From: Prochlorococcus marinus XMU1410
GTDB taxonomy: Bacteria > Cyanobacteriota > Cyanobacteriia > PCC-6307 > Cyanobiaceae
Direction: 5' to 3'
Assembly (NCBI RefSeq): GCF_017696085.1
Contig: NZ_JAAORH010000001.1
Span: 945,864 to 1,009,863 of the forward strand
DNA length: 64,000 nt
Shown here: positions 21,394-30,745 of the stretch, in pieces
Numbering within the stretch: the first letter of the stretch is position 1
Layout of the letters: every line of letters begins with the position of its first letter
Program-made: the position numbers and the translations under genes
The notes under the pieces: model-generated
The model's database searches: none
What the model saw: the letters and a program-made list of their open reading frames with translations, nothing else
Told to the model about the DNA's origin: nothing

Positions 21394-22389
21394 TTATCTA
21401 AACATAGAACTAACAGAACTTTCTTCGTGGATTCTCCAAATGGCTTCACCAAGCATATTTGCGACGGAGAGAACTTTTAACTGTGGAAAATTATCTTTAT
21501 GAATAACTGGTATGCTGTTAGTCACAATAACTTGTTCGAAAAGATTCTTAGTACTTAATCTTTCACAAGAAGGAGGAGAAAATACAGCATGTGAGGCACA
21601 TGCAAATATTCTATTAGCTCCTTCTTTTTTTAGTAAATTTGCTCCAGAACAAATTGTACCTCCAGTGTCTATCATATCGTCTATAAGAATAGCCGTTTTG
21701 CCTTTGACTTCACCAATAACGGTTAAACTTTCAGCGATATTATGCGTAGATCTTCTTTTATCTATGATAGCCAGCGGCGCATCCTTCATTAATTTTGCGA
21801 ATGCTCTTGCTCTTGCCACCCCGCCTACATCAGGAGAAACTACAACTATTTCCTCTAAATCTAAAGTTTCTAGATAATCAATTAATACTGGTGAGCCGTA
21901 AATATGATCGCATGGTATATCAAAGTAGCCTTGTATTTGAGCCGAATGCAAGTCCATAGCAAGTACTCTATCAACTCCTGATTTCTCTAGTAAATTAGCA
22001 GTTAGTTTTGCAGTTATAGACTCTCTTCCTGAGGTCTTCCTATCTGCCCTTGCATATCCAAAATAGGGAATTACAGCCGTTATTTGCCTTGCAGACGCTC
22101 TCTTGCATGCGTCAACCATTATCATAAGCTCCATTAAACTATCATTTACAGGAGCGCAAGTAGGTTGGATAAGGAATACATCACAACCCCTAATAGATTG
22201 CTGAATCTGAACATAAAGTTCTCCATCTGCAAATCTTTTAGATATTAAAGGTACATTTTTAATACCTAAGTATGATGCAATTTCTTCAGCTAATTTTGGA
22301 TTTGTTGTCCCACTTACTAGCCTTAATCTACTATTAGTTAGATTAAAGTTGGATTCTTTACCCTGCATTGCCGTGATAAAGCTTGTCAC
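21394..22389 (-). CDS. prs: Ribose-phosphate pyrophosphokinase
   Basis: 331 residues. It makes PRPP from ribose-5-phosphate and ATP for purine, pyrimidine, His, Trp and NAD synthesis. It has the class I features: RFADGELYVQIQQSIRGCDV near 48-67, YARADRKT near 111-118, DLHSAQIQGYFDIP near 145-158, and the PRPP-binding loop VIGEVKGKTAILIDDMIDTGGT with DDMIDTGG (about 235-242). An N-terminal extension of roughly 15 residues precedes the conserved start. A second Met (MQGKESN) lies inside it, so the true start could be 8 codons later. A 243-bp A/T-rich divergent spacer separates it from malQ. Confidence 0.97.
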   Translation of the reverse strand: MTSFITAMQGKESNFNLTNSRLRLVSGTTNPKLAEEIASYLGIKNVPLISKRFADGELYVQIQQSIRGCDVFLIQPTCAPVNDSLMELMIMVDACKRASARQITAVIPYFGYARADRKTSGRESITAKLTANLLEKSGVDRVLAMDLHSAQIQGYFDIPCDHIYGSPVLIDYLETLDLEEIVVVSPDVGGVARARAFAKLMKDAPLAIIDKRRSTHNIAESLTVIGEVKGKTAILIDDMIDTGGTICSGANLLKKEGANRIFACASHAVFSPPSCERLSTKNLFEQVIVTNSIPVIHKDNFPQLKVLSVANMLGEAIWRIHEESSVSSMFR

Positions 22390-22632
22390 GAAATTTGCAC
22401 CATAAAACTATATTCTTATCGTAGTCGTTTATGTGTATTTCGCAAAAGATAATGAATAGATGTTTTCAATATTCACATCAATTAAACAAAAAACGGTTGA
22501 TAAAAAATTAGAATTTATCTTTTAAGCCTTAAAAACCAGGCATGATATTTGTCAATTAAATAAAATTTGTATATTGTTGAACTTAGAGAATTAAAAACAC
22601 GTTAAGTGTAAAGGTTCAAAATATATTTAAAT

Positions 22633-24159
22633 ATGCCTATAGAGTCAATTATTGAAAAAAAATCATTAGGCATACTTATGCATCCAACATGTATTCCGGG
22701 AGGAAAAGTATGTGGAACTTTTGGTAAAGGAGCTAAAGAGTGGATAAAAAAACTACATAAGCATGGAATTGAATACTGGCAATTTTTACCTCTTACTCCT
22801 ACTGACTCTACTGGTTCTCCATATAGTTCACCATCTAGTTTTGCCCTAAACCCTTGGTTTTTGGATATTGATGATTTAATCGATAAAGGTTACATCTTCA
22901 TTTCAAATAAAGAAAATCTAGGTACAACGAATCAGAACAAAGATTATTTTGATTTTGATATTGCAGATGATTTAACAAAGAAATTAGGTCACCTCCTTTT
23001 TCAAGGTTGGGCTTCACAATCTGAAGAAAGAAAAATTAATTTTAAGAAATGGCTCAGTAGGAATTCTTGGGTTGAAGATTATGCAACATTTGTTGTTATC
23101 AGAGAGGAGTTTAATATGCTGCCTTGGTGGGAATGGCCTCAAGAATTCAAAATAAAAAATAACAAATTCTTAAATTCGTGGATTAAGAGTAAAAGTGAAG
23201 AGATACTCATTAAAAAATTAATACAGTGGCATCTTGATGTGCAATGGAGCTCTATTAAAAGCTTTGCAAAATCAAGAAATATTAAGCTAATAGGAGATTT
23301 ACCTTTTTATGTCTCTAGGGACAGCGCCGACGTATGGAGTAATAAATCATTATTTGCAATTTTTAAAAATGGAGATTTAATCTTTCAAAGTGGTGTTCCA
23401 CCTGATTATTTCTCATCAACAGGACAACTATGGGGTACCCCAACTTACTTTTGGTCAAAACATAAGAGGACCAATTTCGACTGGTGGAGAAAAAGATTTC
23501 ATAGGCAGTTTGAACTTGTAGACATACTGAGATTTGATCATTTCAGGGGTTTAGCAGGTTACTGGAGAGTTAATGGCAGTTCTAAATCAGCAATTGTTGG
23601 GAAATGGATAAATTCTCCAGGAAGAACACTATTAAATAAAGTAAAAAAGGATCTAGGGGCTGACTATCTACCAATTATTGCGGAAGATTTGGGAGTAATA
23701 ACCCCAGATGTAGAGAAATTGAGGAAAAATTTTGAACTACCTGGCATGAAAATATTACAATTCGCTTTTGATGGCAATGAAGATAATCCTTATTTACCTA
23801 AGAATATTGAAGGTGAAAATTGGATTGTTTATACAGGGACTCATGACAACTCTACTTCTGTATCGTGGTGGGAAAATTTAGATTACGAATCAAAACAAAG
23901 AATAAAAGATGAGTATAATTTTTCAGAAAATCCTTCTTGGAAATTAATAGAAGTTGGCATGGGGACAAATGCTAATCTCTTCATCGCGCCAATACAAGAT
24001 CTATTATCTCTAGACGATTCAAGTAGATTAAACAAACCTGGTACCATAAAAAATAACTGGAAATGGAAGTTAAATCGATCTTTAAAAGAAATTGAAGATA
24101 ATATAAAAATTTTTAGTGAGCTGGGAAATAATTTTAGTAGAACTCGAAAGTGGAATTAA
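22633..24159 (+). CDS. malQ: 4-alpha-glucanotransferase (amylomaltase)
   Basis: 508-residue GH77 enzyme that transfers alpha-1,4-glucan segments during glycogen and maltodextrin metabolism. Conserved regions are HPTCIPGGKVCGTFG near the start, LPFYVSRDSADVW (about 222-234), the nucleophile region DILRFDHFRGLAGYW (about 297-311) and the acid/base region IIAEDLG (about 349-355), then YTGTHDN. All catalytic carboxylates are present. The stop codon directly abuts that of the convergent HTH protein. It fits with the GH57 branching enzyme at 4994-6577 as part of glycogen turnover. Confidence 0.96.
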   Translation: MPIESIIEKKSLGILMHPTCIPGGKVCGTFGKGAKEWIKKLHKHGIEYWQFLPLTPTDSTGSPYSSPSSFALNPWFLDIDDLIDKGYIFISNKENLGTTNQNKDYFDFDIADDLTKKLGHLLFQGWASQSEERKINFKKWLSRNSWVEDYATFVVIREEFNMLPWWEWPQEFKIKNNKFLNSWIKSKSEEILIKKLIQWHLDVQWSSIKSFAKSRNIKLIGDLPFYVSRDSADVWSNKSLFAIFKNGDLIFQSGVPPDYFSSTGQLWGTPTYFWSKHKRTNFDWWRKRFHRQFELVDILRFDHFRGLAGYWRVNGSSKSAIVGKWINSPGRTLLNKVKKDLGADYLPIIAEDLGVITPDVEKLRKNFELPGMKILQFAFDGNEDNPYLPKNIEGENWIVYTGTHDNSTSVSWWENLDYESKQRIKDEYNFSENPSWKLIEVGMGTNANLFIAPIQDLLSLDDSSRLNKPGTIKNNWKWKLNRSLKEIEDNIKIFSELGNNFSRTRKWN

Positions 24160-24654
24160 TTATTGTTTAATTATTTGATTTTCAATATTTTGAATCTCTA
24201 TAACATTCACATTCAAAATAAAGTATCTCTTTAATATAAATATAGTTAGGACTAATATAAAAAAATACAAAAGGCTTCCTTGCCATGTGTTTATAAAATC
24301 AAAGTTCCTGAACAGAAAATCCCTTCCTCCTTTCTTTAAAATTTTCCTTTCTCTAACTGCTAATTGTAATAATGTATTTTTTTTTAATAATAAGCATTGC
24401 TCCAATTTAATTAATATAGATCTTATAAAAGGATACTCTGGCCTAATATATTTATTATTATTTTCAATAGAACATATTACTCGTTCAGGAATTTTTGAAA
24501 TGTATGACAATTCTTTTATTGTAAGGCTTTGTTGGATTCTTGCTTCTTTTACTAACTTTGCAATTTCTATATATTGATCAACCAATTCAGGACTAAAGTC
24601 TTTATTTTTTTCAGATTTTTTATTAAATAAAAAGAGATTTTTTAAAATATTCAT
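24160..24654 (-). CDS. RodZ-like helix-turn-helix membrane protein
   Basis: 164 residues. A Cro/C1-type HTH_25 domain (about 30-95: EARIQQSLTIKELSYISKIP, then IENN) is followed by a basic stretch (105-115) and one transmembrane helix near 127-146. About 17 residues lie beyond. This matches the RodZ layout (cytoplasmic HTH, one helix, periplasmic tail) but is truncated after the helix, lacking the usual beta-rich periplasmic domain. RodZ links MreB to cell-wall synthesis; a regulatory role is the alternative. It follows the ABC1 kinase in the same direction with an 80-bp gap. Confidence 0.72.
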   Translation of the reverse strand: MNILKNLFLFNKKSEKNKDFSPELVDQYIEIAKLVKEARIQQSLTIKELSYISKIPERVICSIENNNKYIRPEYPFIRSILIKLEQCLLLKKNTLLQLAVRERKILKKGGRDFLFRNFDFINTWQGSLLYFFILVLTIFILKRYFILNVNVIEIQNIENQIIKQ

Positions 24655-24734
24655 TTAATCGTCCAAAAATAAATAATACTTTTACTTCAAATTTTTAAAA
24701 TATTACATCCAATTCTAATCAAATTAAATATAAA

Positions 24735-26390
24735 CTAAACTGCAGAAATAATATTTTGAACTGCACTTTTTGCAATATTCAGGGGGCTAAAAGTATCTCT
24801 AATTAAAACTAAGAGTTTTTTTGCATCATTAAATTCTAATTTTTCATCTTTTATAAGACTTAAAAGAAGATTCTTCCTAACTTCGGATCCTTTTTTACTG
24901 ACAAATAATTTCAATCCAGCATTCGCAACTGGTATGAGATCTGAATTAATATTCTCCGAATCTCTAAATAAAATGTTTAATAAACTTTCAACTTTTTCTA
25001 TTTGGATTTGACCTTTTTTATCAAAAATGACTTCTAAAAGTATGTCTAAAATCTCTTCAGAATTATCGGTCAGTAGTTTTTTTGCAATATATGGATAAGC
25101 TATTTTTAAAATTTTAAATTCAGGATCTAACTTTAGTGCTAAACCTTCTTGACTAACAACGGCTCTTATTATTAAGGCAAACCTACTGGGAACTCTGAAA
25201 GGATAGGAGTACATTAGTTTTGAGAATTTGTCAGTTACATTTTTAAGATTAAAATTACCAACCTCAGCGCCAAAAGATCCTCCTAGAACTTCTTTTAATG
25301 GTTCAACAAGTTTTTGAAGGTCTTGTTCTTTGGTTAAAAAACCTAATTTCTGGAAATCTTCTGCAAGAAGATAATATTCTTCATTTATTATGTGAACAAT
25401 TGCCTTAATAAGAGTAATTCTATCTGAATTTGTAATAGTATCCATCATTCCGAAATCAACATAAGCTAAATTCCCACAATCTGCATTTCCTCCTTTGAGA
25501 GCAAACATATTTCCTGGATGTGGGTCTGCATGAAAATATCCAAACTCAAATAGTTGCTGCAGTCCACTGATGACACATGTTTTTATAAACGATGAAGGTA
25601 TTAAGTTATTTTCCTCTAGTAAAACACGATCTTTTAACTTAACTCCATCAATCCAAGAAGTTGTGATTACCCTTTTAGATGAAAACTGTTTTTCTAATTT
25701 AGGAATAAAAATATTTGGGTTTTCTTTGAATAAATTTGCAAATTTCAAAGCATTTTCAGCCTCTTTTTGATAGTCAATTTCATCAAACAGTGCCTTACCG
25801 AATTCATCTATTATCTCTCCTATTCCAACACCAATATTTAATGGTAAGAGTGGGGATAAAAAAGATCCTAAAAACCTTAAGATTACAACATCCCTTCTTA
25901 TAAGAAAGTATAAATTTGGCCGTTGTACTTTCACAGCTAGATAAGAATTATTTAATTTTGCTTTATAAACTTGTCCTAAGCTTGCTGAAGCAATAGGACT
26001 ATCTGGAAACTCATCAAATAATTCATTAGCAGGGGATCCGAGTTCCTCTTCAATAATTTTTAAAGCAATCTTGTGATCAAATGCTGGGAGATTATCTTGT
26101 AAGTTTGTAAGTTCTGTAAGCCAATCTTGTCTGACAAGATCTGGTCTTGTTGAGAGCGCCTGGCCTAATTTAATAAAACAAGGGCCTAAATCCGTTATTA
26201 CATCAAAAAGATATTTCGAGAGATTTTTTTGTACATTTTTATTTTTACTGTTACCTTGAAAAAGTATTCTTAAAAAAAGAAAAATAAAAGTTAAAAGGAT
26301 ATATAAAACTCTTGGGATAAAAATCCATGGTCTCAAAATCAACCAAAATAAGTCATCTTTTGCTGAATATTTCGAATAAGAACTTTTCAT
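24735..26390 (-). CDS. ABC1/UbiB/AarF family atypical kinase
   Basis: 551 residues. After a membrane-proximal hydrophobic segment (about 26-45) comes the ABC1 domain, with the KxGQ motif as FIKLGQALSTRPDLV, the Ala-rich SASLGQVYKAKL loop, VKVQRP and the kinase-like HADPHPGNMF and VDFGMM motifs. Family members (UbiB, plastid ABC1K) act in prenyl-quinone and tocopherol homeostasis, and many are ATPases rather than protein kinases. In a cyanobacterium plastoquinone metabolism is the likely field, inferred. It is divergent from the PLP decarboxylase gene with a 64-bp spacer. Confidence 0.9.
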   Translation of the reverse strand: MKSSYSKYSAKDDLFWLILRPWIFIPRVLYILLTFIFLFLRILFQGNSKNKNVQKNLSKYLFDVITDLGPCFIKLGQALSTRPDLVRQDWLTELTNLQDNLPAFDHKIALKIIEEELGSPANELFDEFPDSPIASASLGQVYKAKLNNSYLAVKVQRPNLYFLIRRDVVILRFLGSFLSPLLPLNIGVGIGEIIDEFGKALFDEIDYQKEAENALKFANLFKENPNIFIPKLEKQFSSKRVITTSWIDGVKLKDRVLLEENNLIPSSFIKTCVISGLQQLFEFGYFHADPHPGNMFALKGGNADCGNLAYVDFGMMDTITNSDRITLIKAIVHIINEEYYLLAEDFQKLGFLTKEQDLQKLVEPLKEVLGGSFGAEVGNFNLKNVTDKFSKLMYSYPFRVPSRFALIIRAVVSQEGLALKLDPEFKILKIAYPYIAKKLLTDNSEEILDILLEVIFDKKGQIQIEKVESLLNILFRDSENINSDLIPVANAGLKLFVSKKGSEVRKNLLLSLIKDEKLEFNDAKKLLVLIRDTFSPLNIAKSAVQNIISAV

Positions 26391-26454
26391 TAAAATTAAA
26401 AAGTATCAAAAAAGATTACCACGTAGTCCATTCTATATATGTCAATAATACTTT

Positions 26455-27852
26455 ATGAGCATTTCATCTTTTCTAACTAAAAATTTTTTAAAGTCTTTAT
26501 TCTTTCCCGCTCATAACAGAGGGGCAGCTTTACCAAAGAAATTAGTGAAGTTATTAAAATATCCGCCTGGGTATTGGGACCTGCCCGAACTACCAGAAAT
26601 AGGTTCCCCAACATCCCAAAGCGGATTAATTGCTAAATCTCAAAGAGAATTCTCCGACAAATTTGGGGCTAAAGGATGTTTTTTTGGAGTTAATGGAGCT
26701 TCTGGATTAATACAATCAGCAGTAATTGCAATGGCAAATCCAGGCGAAAATATCCTAATGCCTAGAAATGTTCATATAAGTGTTATAAAAATCTGTGCGA
26801 TGCAGAATATAAATCCAATATTTTTTGACCTAGAGTACTCAACCGAAACCGGTCATTGCAAACCAATTACAAAAATTTGGTTGGAAAATGTATTTAAAAA
26901 ATTAAATTTTGATGAGCATAAAATTGTAGGGGTTATTCTTGTAAATCCCTCTTATCATGGTTATGCAAGAAATTTAGAGCCTTTAATTGATTGTTGTCAT
27001 AAAAAAAAATTACCTGTTTTAGTTGATGAAGCCCATGGTTCATATTTCCTTTTTTGTGAAAACCTTAATTTACCAAAACCGGCCTTATCATCAAACGCTG
27101 ATTTAGTAGTTAATTCATTGCATAAGTCGCTCAATGGATTAACTCAAACGGCGGTACTTTGGTACAAAGGGAATCTAATAAATGAAGATAATTTAATCAA
27201 AAGTATTAATTTGCTGCAAACTACCAGTCCAAGTTCCTTATTACTTTCTTCTTGTGAAGAATCTATTAGGGACTGGCTTAACAAAAAAAGTTTATCAAAA
27301 TATCAAAAAAGAATTTTAGAGGCAAAAAGTATTTATAAAAAATTAATTCAAAAAAATATTCCTCTCATAGAAACTCAAGACCCCTTAAAAATTGTAGTAA
27401 ATACCTCTAAAGCTGGGATTGATGGTTTTACTGCTGATAATTTTTTTTATAGAAATGGCCTTATTGCTGAATTGCCAGAAATGATGACTCTCACTTTTTG
27501 CTTGGGATTTGGAAATCAGAAAGATTTTCTCAATTTATTTGAAAAGTTATGGAAAAAATTACTATTAAATTCTAAAAAATCAAAAAGTTTAGAAGTGTTC
27601 AAATCGCCCTTTAAATTAGTTCAAGCTCCCGAAATCGAAATTGGAATTGCTTGGAGAAGTAAGAGTCGGAGTATTCCTTTCTCTCAATCATTAAATAAAA
27701 TATCTGGAGATATTATTTGCCCTTATCCTCCTGGGATACCTCTATTAGTTCCTGGCGAAAAAGTGGATATGGATAGGTTTAATTGGATAAATAATCAAAG
27801 TTTATGCAACAAAGATCTGGTAAATTTTAATATAAAGGTCTTAGAAACATAG
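26455..27852 (+). CDS. PLP-dependent Orn/Lys/Arg decarboxylase family protein
   Basis: 465 residues, fold-type I PLP enzyme of the Orn/Lys/Arg decarboxylase group in the short form without an N-terminal wing domain. VDEAHGSYF (about 191-199) carries the Asp that contacts the PLP pyridine ring. NSLHKSLNGLTQTAVLW (about 222-238) carries the Schiff-base Lys in HKS. The C-terminal part contains CPYPPGIPLLVPGE, common to these decarboxylases. A basic amino acid is the likely substrate, giving a polyamine or precursor, but specificity is open. cdsA starts 9 bp downstream. Confidence 0.87.
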   Translation: MSISSFLTKNFLKSLFFPAHNRGAALPKKLVKLLKYPPGYWDLPELPEIGSPTSQSGLIAKSQREFSDKFGAKGCFFGVNGASGLIQSAVIAMANPGENILMPRNVHISVIKICAMQNINPIFFDLEYSTETGHCKPITKIWLENVFKKLNFDEHKIVGVILVNPSYHGYARNLEPLIDCCHKKKLPVLVDEAHGSYFLFCENLNLPKPALSSNADLVVNSLHKSLNGLTQTAVLWYKGNLINEDNLIKSINLLQTTSPSSLLLSSCEESIRDWLNKKSLSKYQKRILEAKSIYKKLIQKNIPLIETQDPLKIVVNTSKAGIDGFTADNFFYRNGLIAELPEMMTLTFCLGFGNQKDFLNLFEKLWKKLLLNSKKSKSLEVFKSPFKLVQAPEIEIGIAWRSKSRSIPFSQSLNKISGDIICPYPPGIPLLVPGEKVDMDRFNWINNQSLCNKDLVNFNIKVLET

Positions 27853-27861
27853 CAATTTCAT

Positions 27862-28719
27862 ATGAGATTAAAAAGCGGATTAATTATAGGAATTTTTGGT
27901 TTAATTGTTGTTTTGTTGGGGGGATGGTTTTTTGCATTGGCAACTGCGTTGCTCACATATTTAGCATTATTAGAATTTTTTAGAATGGCAGAATTTAAAG
28001 GAATAAAACCAGCTACAAAAACCACATTATTTTCATCCTTTATTATTATAGTTTCTACTTATCTTGAAACCATTGGTGTGCTTGAAGGAGAAATTTCAAA
28101 TTCAATTTTGCCAATCTGTTCAGTTGGGATATGTACTTGGTTACTTTTGCAACCAAAACCTGGGACAATTTCAGATATTGCAGCATCTATTTTTGGATTA
28201 TTCTATTTAGGTTTTTTACCCAGTTACTGGATTAAGTTAAGGGGATTAGATTCAGTGGTAATAGGTTCAAATCAGGGTTTTATTTCGCTTGAGAACTTAT
28301 CGAATACTACAGGTCTTCATTTAACTTTAACTTCTTGTTTTTTAATTGTAGCTAGTGATATTGGTTCTTATTTCATTGGGAAGTCATTTGGTAAAACATC
28401 TCTATCTCCAATATCTCCGGGCAAAACTATAGAAGGTTTAATTGGAGGAATATCCTGTTCAATTTTACTAGCAATATTTTTCGCATTTTTAATGAATTGG
28501 GAGAATCCAGTAATTCTTGGAATAATTTATGGAATTTCAATTTCTCTTATGGCATTAGTTGGAGATTTAATTGAATCTATGATGAAGAGAGACGCAAAAA
28601 TAAAAGATTCCGGAACTTTTTTACCGGGACATGGGGGGATTCTTGACAGAATTGATAGTTACATCTTTACTCCATCTGTTTTGTATTATATTTTTATAGT
28701 TCTTAAGTATCTAAATTAA
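27862..28719 (+). CDS. cdsA: Phosphatidate cytidylyltransferase (CDP-diglyceride synthase)
   Basis: 285-residue polytopic membrane protein with about seven or eight hydrophobic helices. The CDS signature sits at the C-terminus: SMMKRDAKIKDSGTFLPGHG followed by GILDRIDS (about 238-265). It makes CDP-diacylglycerol from phosphatidate and CTP, the precursor of phosphatidylglycerol, which the photosystems need. It lies 9 bp after the decarboxylase gene, and its stop lies 12 bp from the convergent alpha/beta hydrolase. Confidence 0.95.
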   Translation: MRLKSGLIIGIFGLIVVLLGGWFFALATALLTYLALLEFFRMAEFKGIKPATKTTLFSSFIIIVSTYLETIGVLEGEISNSILPICSVGICTWLLLQPKPGTISDIAASIFGLFYLGFLPSYWIKLRGLDSVVIGSNQGFISLENLSNTTGLHLTLTSCFLIVASDIGSYFIGKSFGKTSLSPISPGKTIEGLIGGISCSILLAIFFAFLMNWENPVILGIIYGISISLMALVGDLIESMMKRDAKIKDSGTFLPGHGGILDRIDSYIFTPSVLYYIFIVLKYLN

Positions 28720-28731
28720 TTAAGAAATCTT

Positions 28732-29664
28732 TTATTCCAAAAAATAATCTTGGATGATTTTACTAGATAATGATGGAAGATCTATATGCGGAAGATGACC
28801 ACAATTTTGCAACCCTACAAAATTTAATTTTTCAATATTTCCTATTTTTTTAATCTCTTTTTTTCCAAGAATGCGATCATTTTCACCACATAATGTTTTA
28901 ATAGGTATATTTTGAATATATTTTTGAGTTCCTGCAAACCCACCACTTTTTGCAAATGATGCAAGTGAATTCCTCCATCCTTTACAACCTAAATGAATTG
29001 AAGCAATTTGCTCTTCCATCTTACCAACGCATTCATCTGGGAAAGCAAATGCTTGCCTACAAAGACTTTTTCTGACCTGAGGCAATCCAAGAAATGAGGC
29101 GCCAATTTGGTTAAGAGGAAAAGGGATACTCTTTGGTTCTCCAAACAATCCGGCAGGGGACAAAAGGATAATTTTATCAATAGAATCAGGAATTTCATAA
29201 GCAAGTTTTAAAGCTGTTGAGCCTCCCATAGACGCACCTATAATTTTTAGATTCTTTGTTATTTTTAATGTCTTAAGGAGATCAATTAAATGCGAAATTA
29301 TTTTCTTGGAATTGTATTCATTTGTTGCGCACCTGGGACTAAAACCAAAACCTAGAAGATCAGGAACGATAACTTGAAAATTTGTTTTTAGTGATTTATA
29401 TATTCTTCTGAATTCTAAAAAACTACTATCAAAGCCATGTAGAAGAAGTATAGGTTGACCCTTTCCTCCCATTACTACTGGGAATTTTAAGGAGTTCCAA
29501 TTTTGGTTGAGTTTTATCCATTTAACATCATTTGCCAAATAAAGACCTAAAGGATCTAATAGTGACAATTTGGCACTTTCGAAAAATTCTGCATTTAAAT
29601 CACTTAATTGTTCAAAATTGTTTTTAGTCAAAAAATATTTATGATTTAATTTTTTGTTGTTCAA
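28732..29664 (-). CDS. Alpha/beta fold hydrolase
   Basis: 310 residues. The lid and core follow the classic pattern: oxyanion region LLLHGFDSSFLEFRR (about 73-87), nucleophile elbow GASMGGSTALKL (about 143-154) with Ser in G-x-S-x-G, an Asp near CGENDRILG (about 260) and a final His in GHLPHIDLPS (about 287-296). The catalytic triad therefore looks complete. Substrate is unknown; related cyanobacterial proteins include lipases, esterases and chlorophyll-pathway hydrolases. It overlaps the upstream dehydrogenase gene by 26 bp, which suggests translational coupling in the clpC-dehydrogenase-hydrolase run. Confidence 0.88.
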   Translation of the reverse strand: MNNKKLNHKYFLTKNNFEQLSDLNAEFFESAKLSLLDPLGLYLANDVKWIKLNQNWNSLKFPVVMGGKGQPILLLHGFDSSFLEFRRIYKSLKTNFQVIVPDLLGFGFSPRCATNEYNSKKIISHLIDLLKTLKITKNLKIIGASMGGSTALKLAYEIPDSIDKIILLSPAGLFGEPKSIPFPLNQIGASFLGLPQVRKSLCRQAFAFPDECVGKMEEQIASIHLGCKGWRNSLASFAKSGGFAGTQKYIQNIPIKTLCGENDRILGKKEIKKIGNIEKLNFVGLQNCGHLPHIDLPSLSSKIIQDYFLE

Positions 29665-30730
29665 AATTTGAAATAACCTCTATTATGTCTCGTTTATTAA
29701 TTTCAAAAGGCAAAAAGTGAATCTCAGATTTATCTCGACAAGTAAAATCAGCAATTTTCTCTAAATTATTATTTTCAAAAACATTAATTCCAAGTTGTCC
29801 GATAGTAGTTGGCAAATTCAATTCTTTCATAAGTACAAATAATTGTTTAATTGATTGATCAGCTAATTTATTATTATTTTTCATTTCTTCTAGTCTTAAT
29901 TGCAATAATAATCCAACCCCAACAATCTCACCATGTAAGAATTTATTAGGGGTGATTATCTGAGTAATTGCATTATGAATAGCATGTGCTGCTGCAGTCC
30001 TGCATTTTTCTCCACCAATACCGCCAACTAATCCTGCTGTAAGTCCACATGCTTCTACAGTATTTTGCCAAGATAGATTATTTTCAAATTGACCCTTAAA
30101 TGCTTTTCCTCCCTGTATTAATAGTTGATCTCTTAAAACTCTTGATATCTGAATTGCTTGTTGAACCAGACCGTCATCTGTTTTTGAACTTGTTATTGAG
30201 GATTCGTACCATTTTGCCAAGGCATCTGCTATGCCACTTGCAAGTGTTCTTGATGGAGCTGTTTGAATAAATTTATGATCAAAAACAAGTATTTTCGGAC
30301 AAGATCCTAATGCAACATCTTTTATAAATTGACCATCCTTTGTATAAATATTCGATAAGGCTGTCCAACCAGCACATGTAGATGCGCTAAGGGGAACTGT
30401 AATACAAGGGATATTAAGAGACTCGGCTATATATTTTCCGGAGTCTAGAACTTTGCCACCTCCAGCTGCGATAACGCAATCATTATTATTATTTGAAATA
30501 ATGTTCTTAACCCTTGTAATATCTTCGTAACAACAATCAAATTGCAAATTAGTGGAATTTACATTAAGTTTTTGATTTTTTAAATCATTAAAAATATTAT
30601 TTCTTAAATTATTCGTTTGAATCCCCCTACCTAGAATTAATGGACTTTTAGTTAATTTAGTAATTTGAGGTAAAGATTTTTCCCATGCAGAATTTCCCCT
30701 ATATATAGTTTCTGGAGAGATAGACTGCAT
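29639..30730 (-). CDS. GldA-like iron-containing alcohol/glycerol dehydrogenase family protein
   Basis: 363 residues of the group III metal-dependent dehydrogenases (GldA, dehydroquinate-synthase-like fold). The NAD-binding loop is VIAAGGGKVLDSGK (about 88-101), and PLSASTCAGWTALS near 116-129 is conserved. Metal ligands are Asp in ASGIADALAKWYE, His in AAAHAIHNAIT and His in FLHGEIVGVG, all present. The substrate could be glycerol or another polyol; nothing local decides this. It lies 15 bp downstream of clpC and overlaps the following hydrolase gene by 26 bp. Confidence 0.85.
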   Translation of the reverse strand: MQSISPETIYRGNSAWEKSLPQITKLTKSPLILGRGIQTNNLRNNIFNDLKNQKLNVNSTNLQFDCCYEDITRVKNIISNNNNDCVIAAGGGKVLDSGKYIAESLNIPCITVPLSASTCAGWTALSNIYTKDGQFIKDVALGSCPKILVFDHKFIQTAPSRTLASGIADALAKWYESSITSSKTDDGLVQQAIQISRVLRDQLLIQGGKAFKGQFENNLSWQNTVEACGLTAGLVGGIGGEKCRTAAAHAIHNAITQIITPNKFLHGEIVGVGLLLQLRLEEMKNNNKLADQSIKQLFVLMKELNLPTTIGQLGINVFENNNLEKIADFTCRDKSEIHFLPFEINKRDIIEVISNFEQQKIKS

Positions 30731-30745
30731 ATTTACTTTGAATGA